Notes: generated from the letters alone by a model not told the origin. Counted from the first letter of the stretch, positions 1 through 8,153 are shown. The stretch: DNA of 42,757 nucleotides from Bacilli bacterium (GCA_024408295.1 JAKSVE010000006.1:1-42757); one strand, 5' to 3'. Numbers and translations are program-made.

Positions 1-10
1 ATCTCATAAT

Positions 11-47
11 AAAAACCCCTCCAGTTGGTTGTCCAACTTTTGGGGTT
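11..47 (-). terminator. Rho-independent terminator of glnS
   Basis: Read on the minus strand, AACCCC and AGTTGG pair with CCAACT and GGGGTT around a 4-base loop, followed by a T-run. It lies 36 bases past the glnS stop codon and probably ends that single-gene transcript. Confidence 0.8.
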
Positions 48-82
48 CATATCATTTACGCCGGTTTTAATTCGTTTTGCGG

Positions 83-1747
83 TTATTTCTGGAACGCTGC
101 AGCATTGAATGATGACTTCAATGAGCAGGTTCTGTTGAAGATAAGTTCGTCTGAAGTTGATAACTTATCTGTGCAGAAGTATCCGTTTCTGATGAACTGG
201 AAGTGGTCTCCAGGAACTGTGTCTTTGAGGGAGACTTCGATATAGCCTTCCTTAACAACCCAAGAATCCTTGTTCAATCTCTCAAGGAAGCTAAGTCCCT
301 TTGTCTCTTCCGTTTCGTCCCAAATGAGAACATCGAATAAGTTGAACTTTGCTTTCTTTGCAGTTGCCTTATCAACGAAGTGGATTGTTCCATTTGGCTT
401 TCTTCCATCAGATGGGTTATTACCGTACTTTGTTGTTGGGTCATATGTGCAGTGGACAAGGGTGATATTTCCGTTCTCATCCTTTTCAACTGATGTTGCC
501 TTGACGAAATATGCGTTCATGAGGCGGACTTCACAATCAAGTGCAAGCCTCTTCCATTTCTTGTTAGGCTTCACTTCGATGAAGTCTTCCTTCTCGATGA
601 AGATATGCTTTGAGAATGTGATGGTGTGTTTACCGAGTTCTGGGTTTTCAACGTTGTCGAGGACTTCGAGCTCTTCGACTAAGTCTTCTGGGAAGTTGTC
701 GATTACCACCTCGAGTGGTTCGATGACTGCCATAGCACGCTTTGCACTGAGTTTCTGTTCTTCCATTAAGCAAAGGTCGAGCGCGCTTGATTCACAAGTT
801 GAGTTGATTCTTGATAAGCCGGTAGAGAGGATGAATTCCTTGATTGCGTTGGCAGTGAATCCTTTTCTTCTGAGACCTACGAGTGTTGGCATACGTGGAT
901 CGTCGTATCCTGTGACATATCCGCCTTCAACGAGCTGACGGAGATATCTCTTGGACATGATTGTGTTGTTAATGTTTAGACGGCCCCATTCGTACTGATG
1001 TGGAGCTGGTGACATTTCGCAGTTTTCGATAACCCAGTCGTAAAGTGGTCTGTGGTTATCATATTCGATTGAGCAGAGTGAGTGTGTAATTCCTTCGAAT
1101 GCATCCTGAAGAGGGTGTGCAAAGTCATACATTGGGTAAATGCACCACTTGGTTCCTTGTCTATGATGAGCAATATGGATGATTCTATAGAGAACAGGAT
1201 CTCTCATATTGATGTTAGGGCTAGCCATATCAATTTTGGCTCTGAGAGTCTTTTCTCCATCGCCATACTTGCCTTCTCTCATTTCGCTGAAGAGCTTAAG
1301 ATTCTCTTCGACGCTTCTATCTCTCCAAGGTGAGTTCTTTCCTGGTTCGGTGAGAGTGCCACGATATGCTGTTGTCTCTTCTGGAGATAAATCATCAACA
1401 TAAGCAAGACCCTTCTTGATCAATTCGATAGCCTTGTCGTATGTCTTTTCGAAATAGTCTGATCCAAAGAAGACGTTAGCTGGCTTATATCCGAGCCACT
1501 CTAAGTCCTTGATGATTGCATCAACGTATTCAGCGCCTTCGTTTACAGGGTTGGTGTCATCAAATCTTAAGTTTGTCTTGCCGTTAAATGCCATCGCTAA
1601 CTCGAAATCGTTGATGATTGCTCTAGCGTGGCCGATATGTAGGTATGCGTTTGGCTCTGGTGGGAAACGAGTCATGATTGAGCTTACTTTTCCGTCGGCC
1701 AAATCATTTTCCATGATGGTTTTAATGAAGTTATTTATCTCTGCCAT
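83..1747 (-). CDS. glnS: Glutaminyl-tRNA synthetase
   Basis: Charges tRNA-Gln directly with glutamine in the cytosol. The 554-residue protein is the usual length for bacterial GlnRS. It has the class I HIGH motif at residues 37-40, the MSKR version of KMSKS at 264-267, and the GlnRS-type segment ITHSLCSIEYD near 220-230, which separates it from GluRS. The C-terminal third is the anticodon-binding beta-barrel region. A TTGGAGTG ribosome binding site precedes the ATG. It is transcribed alone, away from the HAD gene. Most Bacillota make Gln-tRNA indirectly with GatCAB, so a GlnRS here suggests old horizontal acquisition (inference). A separate GluRS gene lies at 26984. Confidence 0.97.
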   Translation of the reverse strand: MAEINNFIKTIMENDLADGKVSSIMTRFPPEPNAYLHIGHARAIINDFELAMAFNGKTNLRFDDTNPVNEGAEYVDAIIKDLEWLGYKPANVFFGSDYFEKTYDKAIELIKKGLAYVDDLSPEETTAYRGTLTEPGKNSPWRDRSVEENLKLFSEMREGKYGDGEKTLRAKIDMASPNINMRDPVLYRIIHIAHHRQGTKWCIYPMYDFAHPLQDAFEGITHSLCSIEYDNHRPLYDWVIENCEMSPAPHQYEWGRLNINNTIMSKRYLRQLVEGGYVTGYDDPRMPTLVGLRRKGFTANAIKEFILSTGLSRINSTCESSALDLCLMEEQKLSAKRAMAVIEPLEVVIDNFPEDLVEELEVLDNVENPELGKHTITFSKHIFIEKEDFIEVKPNKKWKRLALDCEVRLMNAYFVKATSVEKDENGNITLVHCTYDPTTKYGNNPSDGRKPNGTIHFVDKATAKKAKFNLFDVLIWDETEETKGLSFLERLNKDSWVVKEGYIEVSLKDTVPGDHFQFIRNGYFCTDKLSTSDELIFNRTCSLKSSFNAAAFQK

Positions 1748-1984
1748 ATATATTCACTCCAATTTTTTCTTAGTGTTTTAAACACGGGCTCTAATTTACC
1801 ACAAATTACTAGTAAATATCACTAGTAATCTTATAAATCTTTTCATTGATCGTTAAATTATCGTTTTTGATCTACAATGAAAAAGGGAAAAAATAGAGAA
1901 TAGAAATCTTTACAATCTGGAAATACCACAGCAAGAAATAACGCAGGAGATGACTTTTGATTTTTATGCGTCTAAAATGTTTGC
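1748..1984. promoter_or_regulatory. Divergent glnS / HAD intergenic region with inverted repeats
   Basis: This 237-base gap separates two divergent genes. A perfect 9-base inverted repeat, ATTACTAGT/ACTAGTAAT with 7 bases between, lies at 1805-1829. It overlaps a plausible minus-strand promoter for glnS (TTTACT-like -35 and TAAATT-like -10). A second inverted repeat, TTTTCATTG (1840-1848) with CAATGAAAA (1875-1883), lies further upstream. Either could be an operator. No T-box leader features were seen. Confidence 0.45.
1950..1978 (+). promoter_or_regulatory. Promoter of the HAD gene, leaderless type
   Basis: ATGACT (1950-1955), a 17-base spacer and TAAAAT (1973-1978) lie six bases before the ATG at 1985. 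There is no ribosome binding site, so transcription should begin at or next to the start codon. Confidence 0.55.
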
Positions 1985-2584
1985 ATGCATAAAACGATTT
2001 TATTTGACTGTGGTAAAGTGTTGATTGGATTCTCGCGTAAGAAGCTTCTGAATGTTTATGTTGGCGAAGATGAAGAATCTAGGGATTTGATTAACGAAGC
2101 CATATTCAAAGATTGGGGTATGCAGGATAAGGGGATGCCAACAAAAGACTATTACGAGTTAGCAAAGTCAAAACTCCCAGAACGCTTGCATCAGTCAGCC
2201 TATAACATCTTATTTCATTGGAAAGAACAGACTTGGCCTCTTCCTGGAATGATGGAAATTGTCCAACGTTTAAAGGAGAAGGGTCATCAATTGATTTTGT
2301 TATCTAACATGCCTGACACATTCTCATACGACCATGATGATATTGATGTTCTTAAGTATTTCGATGATTTGGTTTTTTCCTTTGTTGTTGGCCTTGCAAA
2401 ACCCGACCCTCAGATTTTCGTCTACACACTAAATAAATTTGCAATAAAACCATCGGATTGCTTGTTTGTTGATGATAACCCAGATAATATTTTGAGTGCG
2501 GAGTCAGTTGGTATCGATGGATACTTATTTGACCCCGAAAATACAGCAAAATTTATTGAATTTGCTGAGAAAAACGAATTATAG
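1985..2584 (+). CDS. HAD-superfamily phosphatase (YihX-like)
   Basis: Predicted cytosolic phosphatase of 199 residues. Motif I is FDCGKVL with nucleophile Asp8, but the usual second Asp (DxD) is Gly10, as in YihX-type sugar-phosphate phosphatases. Motif II is Ser107 in LLSNMPD, motif III is Lys139 in GLAKPDP, and motif IV is the Asp163-Asp164 pair in FVDDNPDN. A helical cap lies between motifs I and II, around residues 15-90. The substrate cannot be read from sequence; glucose-1-phosphate is the E. coli YihX precedent. No ribosome binding site is visible and the -10 box ends six bases from the ATG. Confidence 0.88.
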   Translation: MHKTILFDCGKVLIGFSRKKLLNVYVGEDEESRDLINEAIFKDWGMQDKGMPTKDYYELAKSKLPERLHQSAYNILFHWKEQTWPLPGMMEIVQRLKEKGHQLILLSNMPDTFSYDHDDIDVLKYFDDLVFSFVVGLAKPDPQIFVYTLNKFAIKPSDCLFVDDNPDNILSAESVGIDGYLFDPENTAKFIEFAEKNEL

Positions 2585-2607
2585 AACAAGTTACTTAAAA
2601 AACTTTT

Positions 2608-2681
2608 GCAACCGATAGTTGCGAACATGAAAACTAGAGTTGGTAGACGCAACTTGGTTATAAATGTTTAGATATCGTTGC
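2608..2681. repeat. Four alternating GCAAC/GTTGC motifs upstream of the XRE regulator
   Basis: GCAAC at 2608-2612, GTTGC at 2618-2622, GCAAC at 2649-2653 and GTTGC at 2677-2681 form nested inverted repeats, including AGTTGCG paired with CGCAACT. They fill the gap between the HAD stop codon and the XRE start codon. No T-run follows, so an operator is more likely than a terminator. Confidence 0.45.
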
Positions 2682-2699
2682 GGCAAGGAGGCCGGGACT

Positions 2700-3446
2700 A
2701 TGAATATTAAAACAGCAGACAGATTATGCACACTCAGAAAGGAACACAACCTTTCTCAGGAGGAGTTAGCAGAGAAACTTGGCGTATCACGTCAGGCAGT
2801 CTCTAAATGGGAAAGAAGCGAGGCATCCCCAGACACTGATAATTTAATTGAACTCGCACACATATACGGAATCTCCCTCGATGAACTCATCAACGGAGAT
2901 GAGGCAATCGAGCTTATCAAGGAAAGCAAGGTCGAAGAAGAGGAAGAGATCAAACCTGATTACCGTTACGAAGACGATGGTTATGTCGTTACTATCTATG
3001 GTGATGAGGCCATCTTGGATGACGGCGTTGAGACAAGAAAATATTCAATCAAGGAACATAGAGCTAAAAAGAACAGAATCCACACAGTCAAAGGAATCGT
3101 TGACTCAATCTTTGTTCTTCTTGCGGTGGCAACATTCTTGATTGCAGGATTCCTTACAAATCAATGGGTAAATTTCTATTTCGTCTTTATTTTGATTCCT
3201 GTTGCCGCATCTATTGTTGAGGCAATCTATAGAAGAAGCATGAAGGCATTCGCCTATCCAGTATTGGTTGCAGCAATCTATTGCGCAATCTCGCAGCCTA
3301 CCGGTTTGTGGCATCCATTATGGATCGTGTTCTTAACAATCCCTGTGTATTACGCAATCGCAAATCCGGTCGACAAGAACAGAAAGACCGATGACTTTGA
3401 AGTCATAGACGATGCCTTGGACGAGATGAGATCCAAAAAGAAATAG
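2700..3446 (+). CDS. XRE-family regulator with membrane-anchored C-terminus
   Basis: The 248-residue protein starts with a lambda-repressor-like helix-turn-helix (residues 1-62; recognition segment LGVSRQAVSKWER). An acidic linker follows, then a hydrophobic C-terminal half with about four predicted membrane helices (residues ~130-225). This is the architecture of membrane-tethered XRE regulators that pass an envelope signal to DNA. The start at 2700 is supported by AAGGAGG at 2685-2691; an upstream in-frame ATG at 2664 lacks one. It is transcribed alone and ends at a strong hairpin. GCAAC/GTTGC repeats upstream suggest autoregulation. The signal is unknown. Confidence 0.85.
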   Translation: MNIKTADRLCTLRKEHNLSQEELAEKLGVSRQAVSKWERSEASPDTDNLIELAHIYGISLDELINGDEAIELIKESKVEEEEEIKPDYRYEDDGYVVTIYGDEAILDDGVETRKYSIKEHRAKKNRIHTVKGIVDSIFVLLAVATFLIAGFLTNQWVNFYFVFILIPVAASIVEAIYRRSMKAFAYPVLVAAIYCAISQPTGLWHPLWIVFLTIPVYYAIANPVDKNRKTDDFEVIDDALDEMRSKKK

Positions 3447-3456
3447 TGGTATTCAG

Positions 3457-3488
3457 AAATCGCCGTCGCTTGATGGCGATTTTCTTTT
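3457..3488 (+). terminator. Terminator of the XRE regulator
   Basis: AAATCGCC (3457-3464) pairs with GGCGATTT (3475-3482), followed by TTCTTTT. The T-run overlaps the start of the next promoter. Confidence 0.85.
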
Positions 3489-3513
3489 AATATAATTAAA
3501 ATAAACATATAAT
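3485..3513 (+). promoter_or_regulatory. Promoter of the alpha/beta hydrolase, leaderless type
   Basis: A weak -35 (TTTTAA, 3485-3490), a 17-base spacer and a perfect TATAAT (3508-3513). The six bases ACGGAT separate it from the ATG at 3520, and there is no ribosome binding site. Confidence 0.65.
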
Positions 3514-3519
3514 ACGGAT

Positions 3520-4461
3520 ATGCCATTAATCATTATTTCATCATTTATTTTGTTCTTGTTAGTCGCATTCTTTGTAGGGACCTATATAGTCTATAGGATG
3601 GCCTTCTATAACGATATGAAGAACAAAGAAGAAAGATGGGAACCAATGAAGGGTCCTCAGTATAAAAAATTTGAGGATACGTCTAGAGCGATGATCGCCT
3701 CCTCGCGTCAGATTCCTTACGAGGAAGACATTTATATCAAAGCTAAGGACGGAACTAAATTACATGCACGATTGTATAAGTCGATAGTTGATACTGGTGT
3801 TTTCGCTATCGAGTGCCACGGCTACAAAGACCCAGCTGTAAAAGATTTTTGCGGAGGCCTCGAACAATCGTTGAAGATGAACCATAACGTTCTTCTCATC
3901 GACCACCGCGGACATGGCGAAAGCGGTGGCAGAACAATCTCATTCGGAATTAAAGAAAGATATGATGTCATCGATTGGATAAACTACTTAAACAATAGAT
4001 TCAATTCGCCTGACATCTTGCTCTATGGAATCTCCATGGGCGCATCCACTGTCTTGCTTTGCTCAAACATGAATTTGCCTGCAAATGTCATCGGAATCGT
4101 TGCAGATTGCCCATATTCATCTGCGAAAAGAGAAGTTGTTTGGACTGCTAAAAAGATGGGAGTACCTCCAAGTTTAGGATACCCAGCTTTATTCCTTGGG
4201 GCTGCAATCTACGGGCACTTCGATCTAAGAAAAGGCGAAGTTGCAGAAGCGGTTAAAACAAGCTCAAAGAAGATATTGCTAATCCACGGAACAGATGATC
4301 ACACAGTTCCGTTTGAAATGGCTGAAGAAATATATAACGCCAACAAGGACATGATCACATTCGTCCCGGTTGAAGGTGCGCCTCACGGGCTCTCGTGGAT
4401 GGTGGATAATAAAAAGTACCTAGACTCGCTAGATACTTTCCTTAAATCGATTATGCGCTAA
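3520..4461 (+). CDS. Membrane-anchored alpha/beta hydrolase (serine hydrolase)
   Basis: The 313-residue protein has an N-terminal membrane helix (residues ~3-27) and an alpha/beta-hydrolase domain. The nucleophile is Ser172 in GISMG. The probable acid is Asp259 or Asp260 in HGTDDHTVP and the probable base is His289 in GAPHG. An HRGHGESGG segment near 129-137 is typical of the family. It resembles YfhR/bem46-like and peptidase S33-type hydrolases; the substrate (ester, acyl group or peptide) cannot be assigned. The catalytic domain probably lies on one face of the membrane. Its 3' end overlaps the convergent small membrane protein gene by 11 bases. The start follows the -10 box directly, with no Shine-Dalgarno. 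Confidence 0.88.
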   Translation: MPLIIISSFILFLLVAFFVGTYIVYRMAFYNDMKNKEERWEPMKGPQYKKFEDTSRAMIASSRQIPYEEDIYIKAKDGTKLHARLYKSIVDTGVFAIECHGYKDPAVKDFCGGLEQSLKMNHNVLLIDHRGHGESGGRTISFGIKERYDVIDWINYLNNRFNSPDILLYGISMGASTVLLCSNMNLPANVIGIVADCPYSSAKREVVWTAKKMGVPPSLGYPALFLGAAIYGHFDLRKGEVAEAVKTSSKKILLIHGTDDHTVPFEMAEEIYNANKDMITFVPVEGAPHGLSWMVDNKKYLDSLDTFLKSIMR

Positions 4462-4828
4462 ATGTTGCCAAGAAGATGTAAATCGTTATCTCCAAGATTG
4501 GACACATTGCAACCAACAATATTGGTAACCATAACCACATTTTCTTTGCGCCTGCGCGCTTTGCCTTGTTGTTATGGACTATTGCAAATATGAGAGGGAT
4601 TAAACAGAAACCGGAGCATCCTGCTGTGTAATATAATCCGACGACGAATATGATCGATCCTCCGAGTGCAATGCCAAGTGCTGGATCTGTCGCGTCTCCG
4701 CTAGGGTCGTAATTTGCAATGCTTGCTGCCGAATCAATAAGAAATGTAAGAACGTAGAATAATGCGAAAGCACATGCGATTATGCCGATTATTTCAAAAA
4801 TTCTTCCAAAAACTTTAAGAGCTTTCAT
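4451..4828 (-). CDS. Small integral membrane protein, unknown function
   Basis: This 125-residue protein has about three predicted membrane helices (residues ~8-34, ~52-84, ~97-123). A short basic loop (HNNKAKRAGAKK) separates the last two. A good AAAGGAGT ribosome binding site precedes the ATG. It is convergent with the alpha/beta hydrolase and the two coding regions overlap by 11 bases. I do not recognise the family, and nothing in the sequence indicates a substrate or enzymatic role. Confidence 0.75.
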   Translation of the reverse strand: MKALKVFGRIFEIIGIIACAFALFYVLTFLIDSAASIANYDPSGDATDPALGIALGGSIIFVVGLYYTAGCSGFCLIPLIFAIVHNNKAKRAGAKKMWLWLPILLVAMCPILEITIYIFLATFSA

Positions 4829-4895
4829 AACTTAGTTGACTCCTTTCGTAAATATCATAAACCTTTTTCGCTCAAGGTGTTATTATATTGCTACT

Positions 4896-4972
4896 GCGCC
4901 CGTAGCTCAGCTGGATAGAGCACTTCCCTCCTAAGGAAGGGGTCAGCCGTTCGAATCGGCTCGGGCGCGCCA
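4896..4972 (+). tRNA. tRNA-Arg (anticodon CCT), reads AGG
   Basis: A complete cloverleaf of 77 bases with encoded CCA. The acceptor is GCGCCCG/CGGGCGC, the anticodon stem is CTTCC/GGAAG, and the loop CTCCTAA gives anticodon CCT. The D- and T-arms are normal. The first 25 bases are identical to tRNA-Arg(CCG) at 8003, so the two are paralogs. A TATATT sequence ends six bases before the 5' end. Confidence 0.97.
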
Positions 4973-4993
4973 CCGCTTTGCGGTTTTTCTTTT
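4972..4993 (+). terminator. Terminator of tRNA-Arg(CCT)
   Basis: ACCGC (4972-4976), loop TTT, GCGGT (4980-4984), then a T-rich run. The hairpin begins at the last base of the tRNA CCA end. Confidence 0.75.
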
Positions 4994-5000
4994 TGAAACA

Positions 5001-5029
5001 TTGACAAAGGCAATACTCGCTAGTATCTT
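5001..5029 (+). promoter_or_regulatory. Promoter of tRNA-Ala
   Basis: A perfect TTGACA (5001-5006), a 17-base spacer and TATCTT (5024-5029), 25 bases before the mature tRNA-Ala. Confidence 0.8.
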
Positions 5030-5054
5030 ATTCGTGCACTTAAGTGCAGGATTT

Positions 5055-5130
5055 GGGGCATTAGCTCAGTTGGGAGAGCGCCTCCATGGCATGGAGGAGG
5101 TCATCGGTTCGAGCCCGACATGCTCCACCA
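5055..5130 (+). tRNA. tRNA-Ala (anticodon GGC)
   Basis: A 76-base cloverleaf with encoded CCA. The acceptor is GGGGCAT/ATGCTCC, the anticodon stem is CCTCC/GGAGG, and the loop ATGGCAT gives anticodon GGC. The A32-T38 pair is the known special feature of bacterial tRNA-Ala(GGC). Confidence 0.96.
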
Positions 5131-5140
5131 AACCGCAATC

Positions 5141-5168
5141 AACCCTTCTATACGAAGGGTTTTCTTTA
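5141..5168 (+). terminator. Terminator of tRNA-Ala
   Basis: AACCCTTC (5141-5148) pairs with GAAGGGTT (5154-5161), followed by TTCTTT. Confidence 0.85.
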
Positions 5169-5193
5169 TTTCTTCTTTCATCAAATTGTTGAA

Positions 5194-5222
5194 TTGGAGT
5201 GCTTAAATATTTATATTTATAT
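5194..5222 (+). promoter_or_regulatory. Promoter of the GH3 gene, leaderless type
   Basis: TTGGAG (5194-5199), a 17-base spacer and TTATAT (5217-5222), then six bases to the ATG at 5229. The alternative -10 TATATT leaves five. There is no ribosome binding site. Confidence 0.5.
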
Positions 5223-5228
5223 TGAGAT

Positions 5229-7781
5229 ATGGCAATTTTAAACAACGCTATAAAAGCAGTAAGCAGATTAAACAACAAACAGAAAGCATCCCTTTTATAC
5301 GGAAATGGTAACTGGGAGACTAATTTAGTTAATAATTCGTCTATCGGATCTGTAGTTATGCATGATGGTCCTTGTGGTCTAAGAATTCCTGAAAAGGGGC
5401 TTCCACCTGCAGGATCGTTTGTTCCTAATGGCGATCCTTCCACTTGCTATCCTGCTCCTTGTCTTGTTGCGTGTTCATGGAATCCAGTTGCAGTTGAAAG
5501 GATGACCTCTTCTTATGCATACGAGGCAAGACTCCATGGTACTGATTTAGTCCTTACCCCTGGAGTTAACATTAAGAGAAATCCTTTATGCGGAAGAAAC
5601 TTCGAGTATTTCTCTGAGGACCCTTTGCTCTCAGGCAAAATGGGCGCTGCATATATTAATGGCCTTCAGAAGAATGGCGTTGGAGCTACTATCAAGCATT
5701 TTGCTGCAAATAACCAGGAGTTTTGTAGATGTGTTTGCTCCTCTGAAGTTGATATGAGGGCACTCAACGAAATCTATTTGAAGCCATTCGAAATTGCTAT
5801 TAAAGAATCTGACCCTTGGGCTGTTATGTGCGCATATAACCTGATTAATGGTGTCCCTGCTTCAGATTACACATATTTGACAAAGAATACTCTGCGTGAC
5901 AAATGGGGATATGATGGAGTTCTTATGAGCGACTGGGGCGCAACTTACGATAGCGTTCTCTCTCACGAAAACGGACTCGATCTTCAGATGCCTTGTTTCG
6001 ATAATCATTCATCCAGAATCGCAAAGGCTGTAAAGAGAAATAAGGTATCGCAATACTCGTTGGATAAATCATCTGAGAGAGTTGCGAATATGTATTTCAA
6101 AACCCTTGCAAAGCCTGAATTGAAGCCTTTTGATACCCATGAGGAAGCAAGAATCATGGCAGAAGAATCCATCGTTTTGCTCAAGAATGACAAAATGAGC
6201 AAAACGGGATATAAGTGTGCTTTGCCATTATCTTCATACAAAAACACTTGTGTCATTGGAGCTTTGGCTAATTACGCTGTGTTCCAGGGCGATGGTTCAA
6301 GTAAGGTTACCGTGGCTCATGGTGTAGCAAAATCTTTTTTGGAAGTTATCAACGAAGGAAAGAATGACGCAGAAAAGGTTCCTTATTGTCAGGGTTACTC
6401 ATATTCTTATGAAAAGGACTGCGAATACTTTGGAATCGACAAAGCTGCTCTAATGTCGCACTTTGATAACGACGAGAAGAAGGTTGGAGAATATCTTGAT
6501 GCGAAGTTTATTGCTGAAGCTTCAAATATGGCTTCTGCTCACGACACCATAATCATTTTTCTTGGTCTTCCTCCACTAGAAGAATCAGAAGGTTTTGACA
6601 GGGCTCATATGCTTCTCGATTCACGCCAAATTACTTTATTTAAAACCATTGCTTCATTAAAAAAGTCTGGTTCTGCAAAGAAAATTATTACAGTTGTCTG
6701 TTGTGGATCGCCTGTCGAACTTTCATTTGCAAATATTTCGGATGCTATTTTGCTAACGTATTTGCCTGGCGAAGCTGGATACGAAGCCCTTGATAATATT
6801 GTTTTAGGACGTGTAACGCCATCGGGTAAGCTTGCCGAATCGTGGCCACTCAAAGGAATGGATGTTCCTAGCTATGATTCATTTGGAAAATTCCGTAGAA
6901 GGGCTTTATATAAGGAAAGTATTTTTGTTGGTTATAGATATTATCTTTCAGCAGGCCGTAATGTGTTGTTCCCGTTTGGATACGGCTTAAGTTACACTAC
7001 TTTTGATTATCTTGATGCATCAATATCGGACGATGAGATAAATAAGGGCGATACAATTAAAGTGTCAGTCACTATTAAGAACTCTGGCAAGTATGATGGT
7101 TCAGAAGTCATTCAAGTGTACTCTTCTTTTAACAACGGAGATGTCGAATTAGACCCTGAATATAATGTTATAAGGCCATCCAAGGAATTGAGGGCTTTCT
7201 ACAAGGTCCATTTAAAGAAAGGCCAGAAGAAAAAGGTTACGATCGAGATTCCTGTAGATAATCTTGCGTATTTCGACCCTGTTACCGATTCTTATGTTTT
7301 GGAAGAAGGGAAATATACCCTCTATATTGCGTCCTCATGCGAAAATGTAAAGAAGTCACTAAATGTTATCGTATCATCCGACGATCAAGTTGTTCCTGCG
7401 GATGTTGATAGTGGTTACTTTAAGTTTGCGAAAGCTGGAATTCACATTGTTCCAAATAAGAACTTCTATTCTCACCTGAATCGTCAAGAGCCCGCAAAGG
7501 ATGAACCTAGAAAGTTCACTGTGCATTCTACATTGAACGATATTAGTAAGACGGTCATCGGTTCTATTATCAAAAATGCTTTAACTAATTCGACATATAA
7601 GAATGTTAAAAACGGCAGCCTTACTGAACAAAATGCCGAGAATTATTTGAAGATGGTTCTCAACTCACCTATATTCTTCATGACATGCGGTGGGATGAAA
7701 GAAAAATACGCTTATTGCATTGTGCATATGGCTAACCATAGATGGCTGAGAGGCTTATTTGCTCTCATAATAGGTCATTAG
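5229..7781 (+). CDS. Glycoside hydrolase family 3 beta-glucosidase
   Basis: The 850-residue protein hydrolyses beta-linked glucosides from the non-reducing end, a typical last step in uptake of plant-derived oligosaccharides. The order is N-terminal TIM barrel with KHFAANNQE (from Lys156) and nucleophile Asp235 in VLMSDWGA, then the alpha/beta sandwich (~300-590), then a fibronectin-III-like domain (~610-715). Last comes the helical C-terminal extension common in Bacillota GH3 enzymes (FTVHSTLNDI onward, ~755-850). There is no signal peptide or anchor, so it should act in the cytosol on imported sugar. It stands alone between tRNA genes with no transporter beside it. The start is directly after the -10 box, without Shine-Dalgarno. 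The exact sugar specificity is unknown. Confidence 0.95.
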   Translation: MAILNNAIKAVSRLNNKQKASLLYGNGNWETNLVNNSSIGSVVMHDGPCGLRIPEKGLPPAGSFVPNGDPSTCYPAPCLVACSWNPVAVERMTSSYAYEARLHGTDLVLTPGVNIKRNPLCGRNFEYFSEDPLLSGKMGAAYINGLQKNGVGATIKHFAANNQEFCRCVCSSEVDMRALNEIYLKPFEIAIKESDPWAVMCAYNLINGVPASDYTYLTKNTLRDKWGYDGVLMSDWGATYDSVLSHENGLDLQMPCFDNHSSRIAKAVKRNKVSQYSLDKSSERVANMYFKTLAKPELKPFDTHEEARIMAEESIVLLKNDKMSKTGYKCALPLSSYKNTCVIGALANYAVFQGDGSSKVTVAHGVAKSFLEVINEGKNDAEKVPYCQGYSYSYEKDCEYFGIDKAALMSHFDNDEKKVGEYLDAKFIAEASNMASAHDTIIIFLGLPPLEESEGFDRAHMLLDSRQITLFKTIASLKKSGSAKKIITVVCCGSPVELSFANISDAILLTYLPGEAGYEALDNIVLGRVTPSGKLAESWPLKGMDVPSYDSFGKFRRRALYKESIFVGYRYYLSAGRNVLFPFGYGLSYTTFDYLDASISDDEINKGDTIKVSVTIKNSGKYDGSEVIQVYSSFNNGDVELDPEYNVIRPSKELRAFYKVHLKKGQKKKVTIEIPVDNLAYFDPVTDSYVLEEGKYTLYIASSCENVKKSLNVIVSSDDQVVPADVDSGYFKFAKAGIHIVPNKNFYSHLNRQEPAKDEPRKFTVHSTLNDISKTVIGSIIKNALTNSTYKNVKNGSLTEQNAENYLKMVLNSPIFFMTCGGMKEKYAYCIVHMANHRWLRGLFALIIGH

Positions 7782-7816
7782 AGGACGATTAATCTTCTAT
7801 TTGAATAAATTTGCAA

Positions 7817-7900
7817 GCGTCGGTGGCGGAATGGTATACGCGTTGGTCTCAGAAGCCAATGGGGCAACCCTTGTGAGTTCGAGTCTCATCCGGCGCACCA
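7817..7900 (+). tRNA. tRNA-Leu (anticodon CAG)
   Basis: An 84-base class II tRNA with encoded CCA. The acceptor is GCGTCGG/CCGGCGC with one G-U pair. The loop CTCAGAA gives anticodon CAG. There is a long variable arm, and the T-arm is GTGAG/CTCAT. Confidence 0.95.
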
Positions 7901-7911
7901 ATTGATAATAT

Positions 7912-7936
7912 AGCATCCTCGAAGGGGTGCTTTTTA
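7912..7936 (+). terminator. Terminator of tRNA-Leu(CAG)
   Basis: AGCATCC (7912-7918) pairs with GGGTGCT (7925-7931) through one G-U pair, followed by TTTT. Confidence 0.8.
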
Positions 7937-7988
7937 AATTATATATAAGTAAATTGTCGCAAAATGACCTAAAATCTTTATACTTTAG

Positions 7989-7994
7989 TATAAT
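7989..7994 (+). promoter_or_regulatory. -10 box of tRNA-Arg(CCG)
   Basis: A perfect TATAAT ends eight bases before the mature 5' end of the tRNA, so the primary transcript should have almost no 5' leader. The -35 is weak (ATGACC at 7964-7969, spacer 19). Confidence 0.6.
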
Positions 7995-8002
7995 AGGTGC
8001 AT

Positions 8003-8079
8003 GCGCCCGTAGCTCAGCTGGATAGAGTACAAGCCCCCGAAGTTTGTTGTCGGCCGTTCGAATCGGTCCGGGCGCGCCA
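8003..8079 (+). tRNA. tRNA-Arg (anticodon CCG), with C at position 33
   Basis: A 77-base cloverleaf with encoded CCA and an acceptor identical to tRNA-Arg(CCT) at 4896. The anticodon stem is CAAGC/GTTTG (one G-U pair) and the loop is CCCCGAA, giving anticodon CCG. Position 33 is C rather than the almost universal U, and the D-stem ends in a G-U pair. It may be a weakened or dying copy. CGG codons could be read by a U34 arginine tRNA if one exists elsewhere. Confidence 0.85.
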
Positions 8080-8083
8080 CATT

Positions 8084-8107
8084 ACCGGTGTAAATACCGG
8101 TTTTGTT
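8084..8107 (+). terminator. Terminator of tRNA-Arg(CCG)
   Basis: ACCGGT (8084-8089) and ACCGGT (8096-8101) pair around a 6-base loop, followed by TTTGTTTT. Confidence 0.8.
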
Positions 8108-8131
8108 TTATCCATTAAAATAATAGAAAAC

Positions 8132-8147
8132 TGTCCATTAATAGACA
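8132..8147. promoter_or_regulatory. Candidate TetR operator palindrome
   Basis: TGTCCATTAATAGACA is a 16-base palindrome with 7 of 8 complementary pairs. It ends six bases before the -35 box of the TetR-family gene. Position and symmetry suit an autoregulatory operator. Confidence 0.5.
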
Positions 8148-8153
8148 AAAGCC

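Noticed and set aside
5001-5192. Open frame across tRNA-Ala
   Set aside because: It is a frame through the tRNA and its terminator, with no ribosome binding site or family match.
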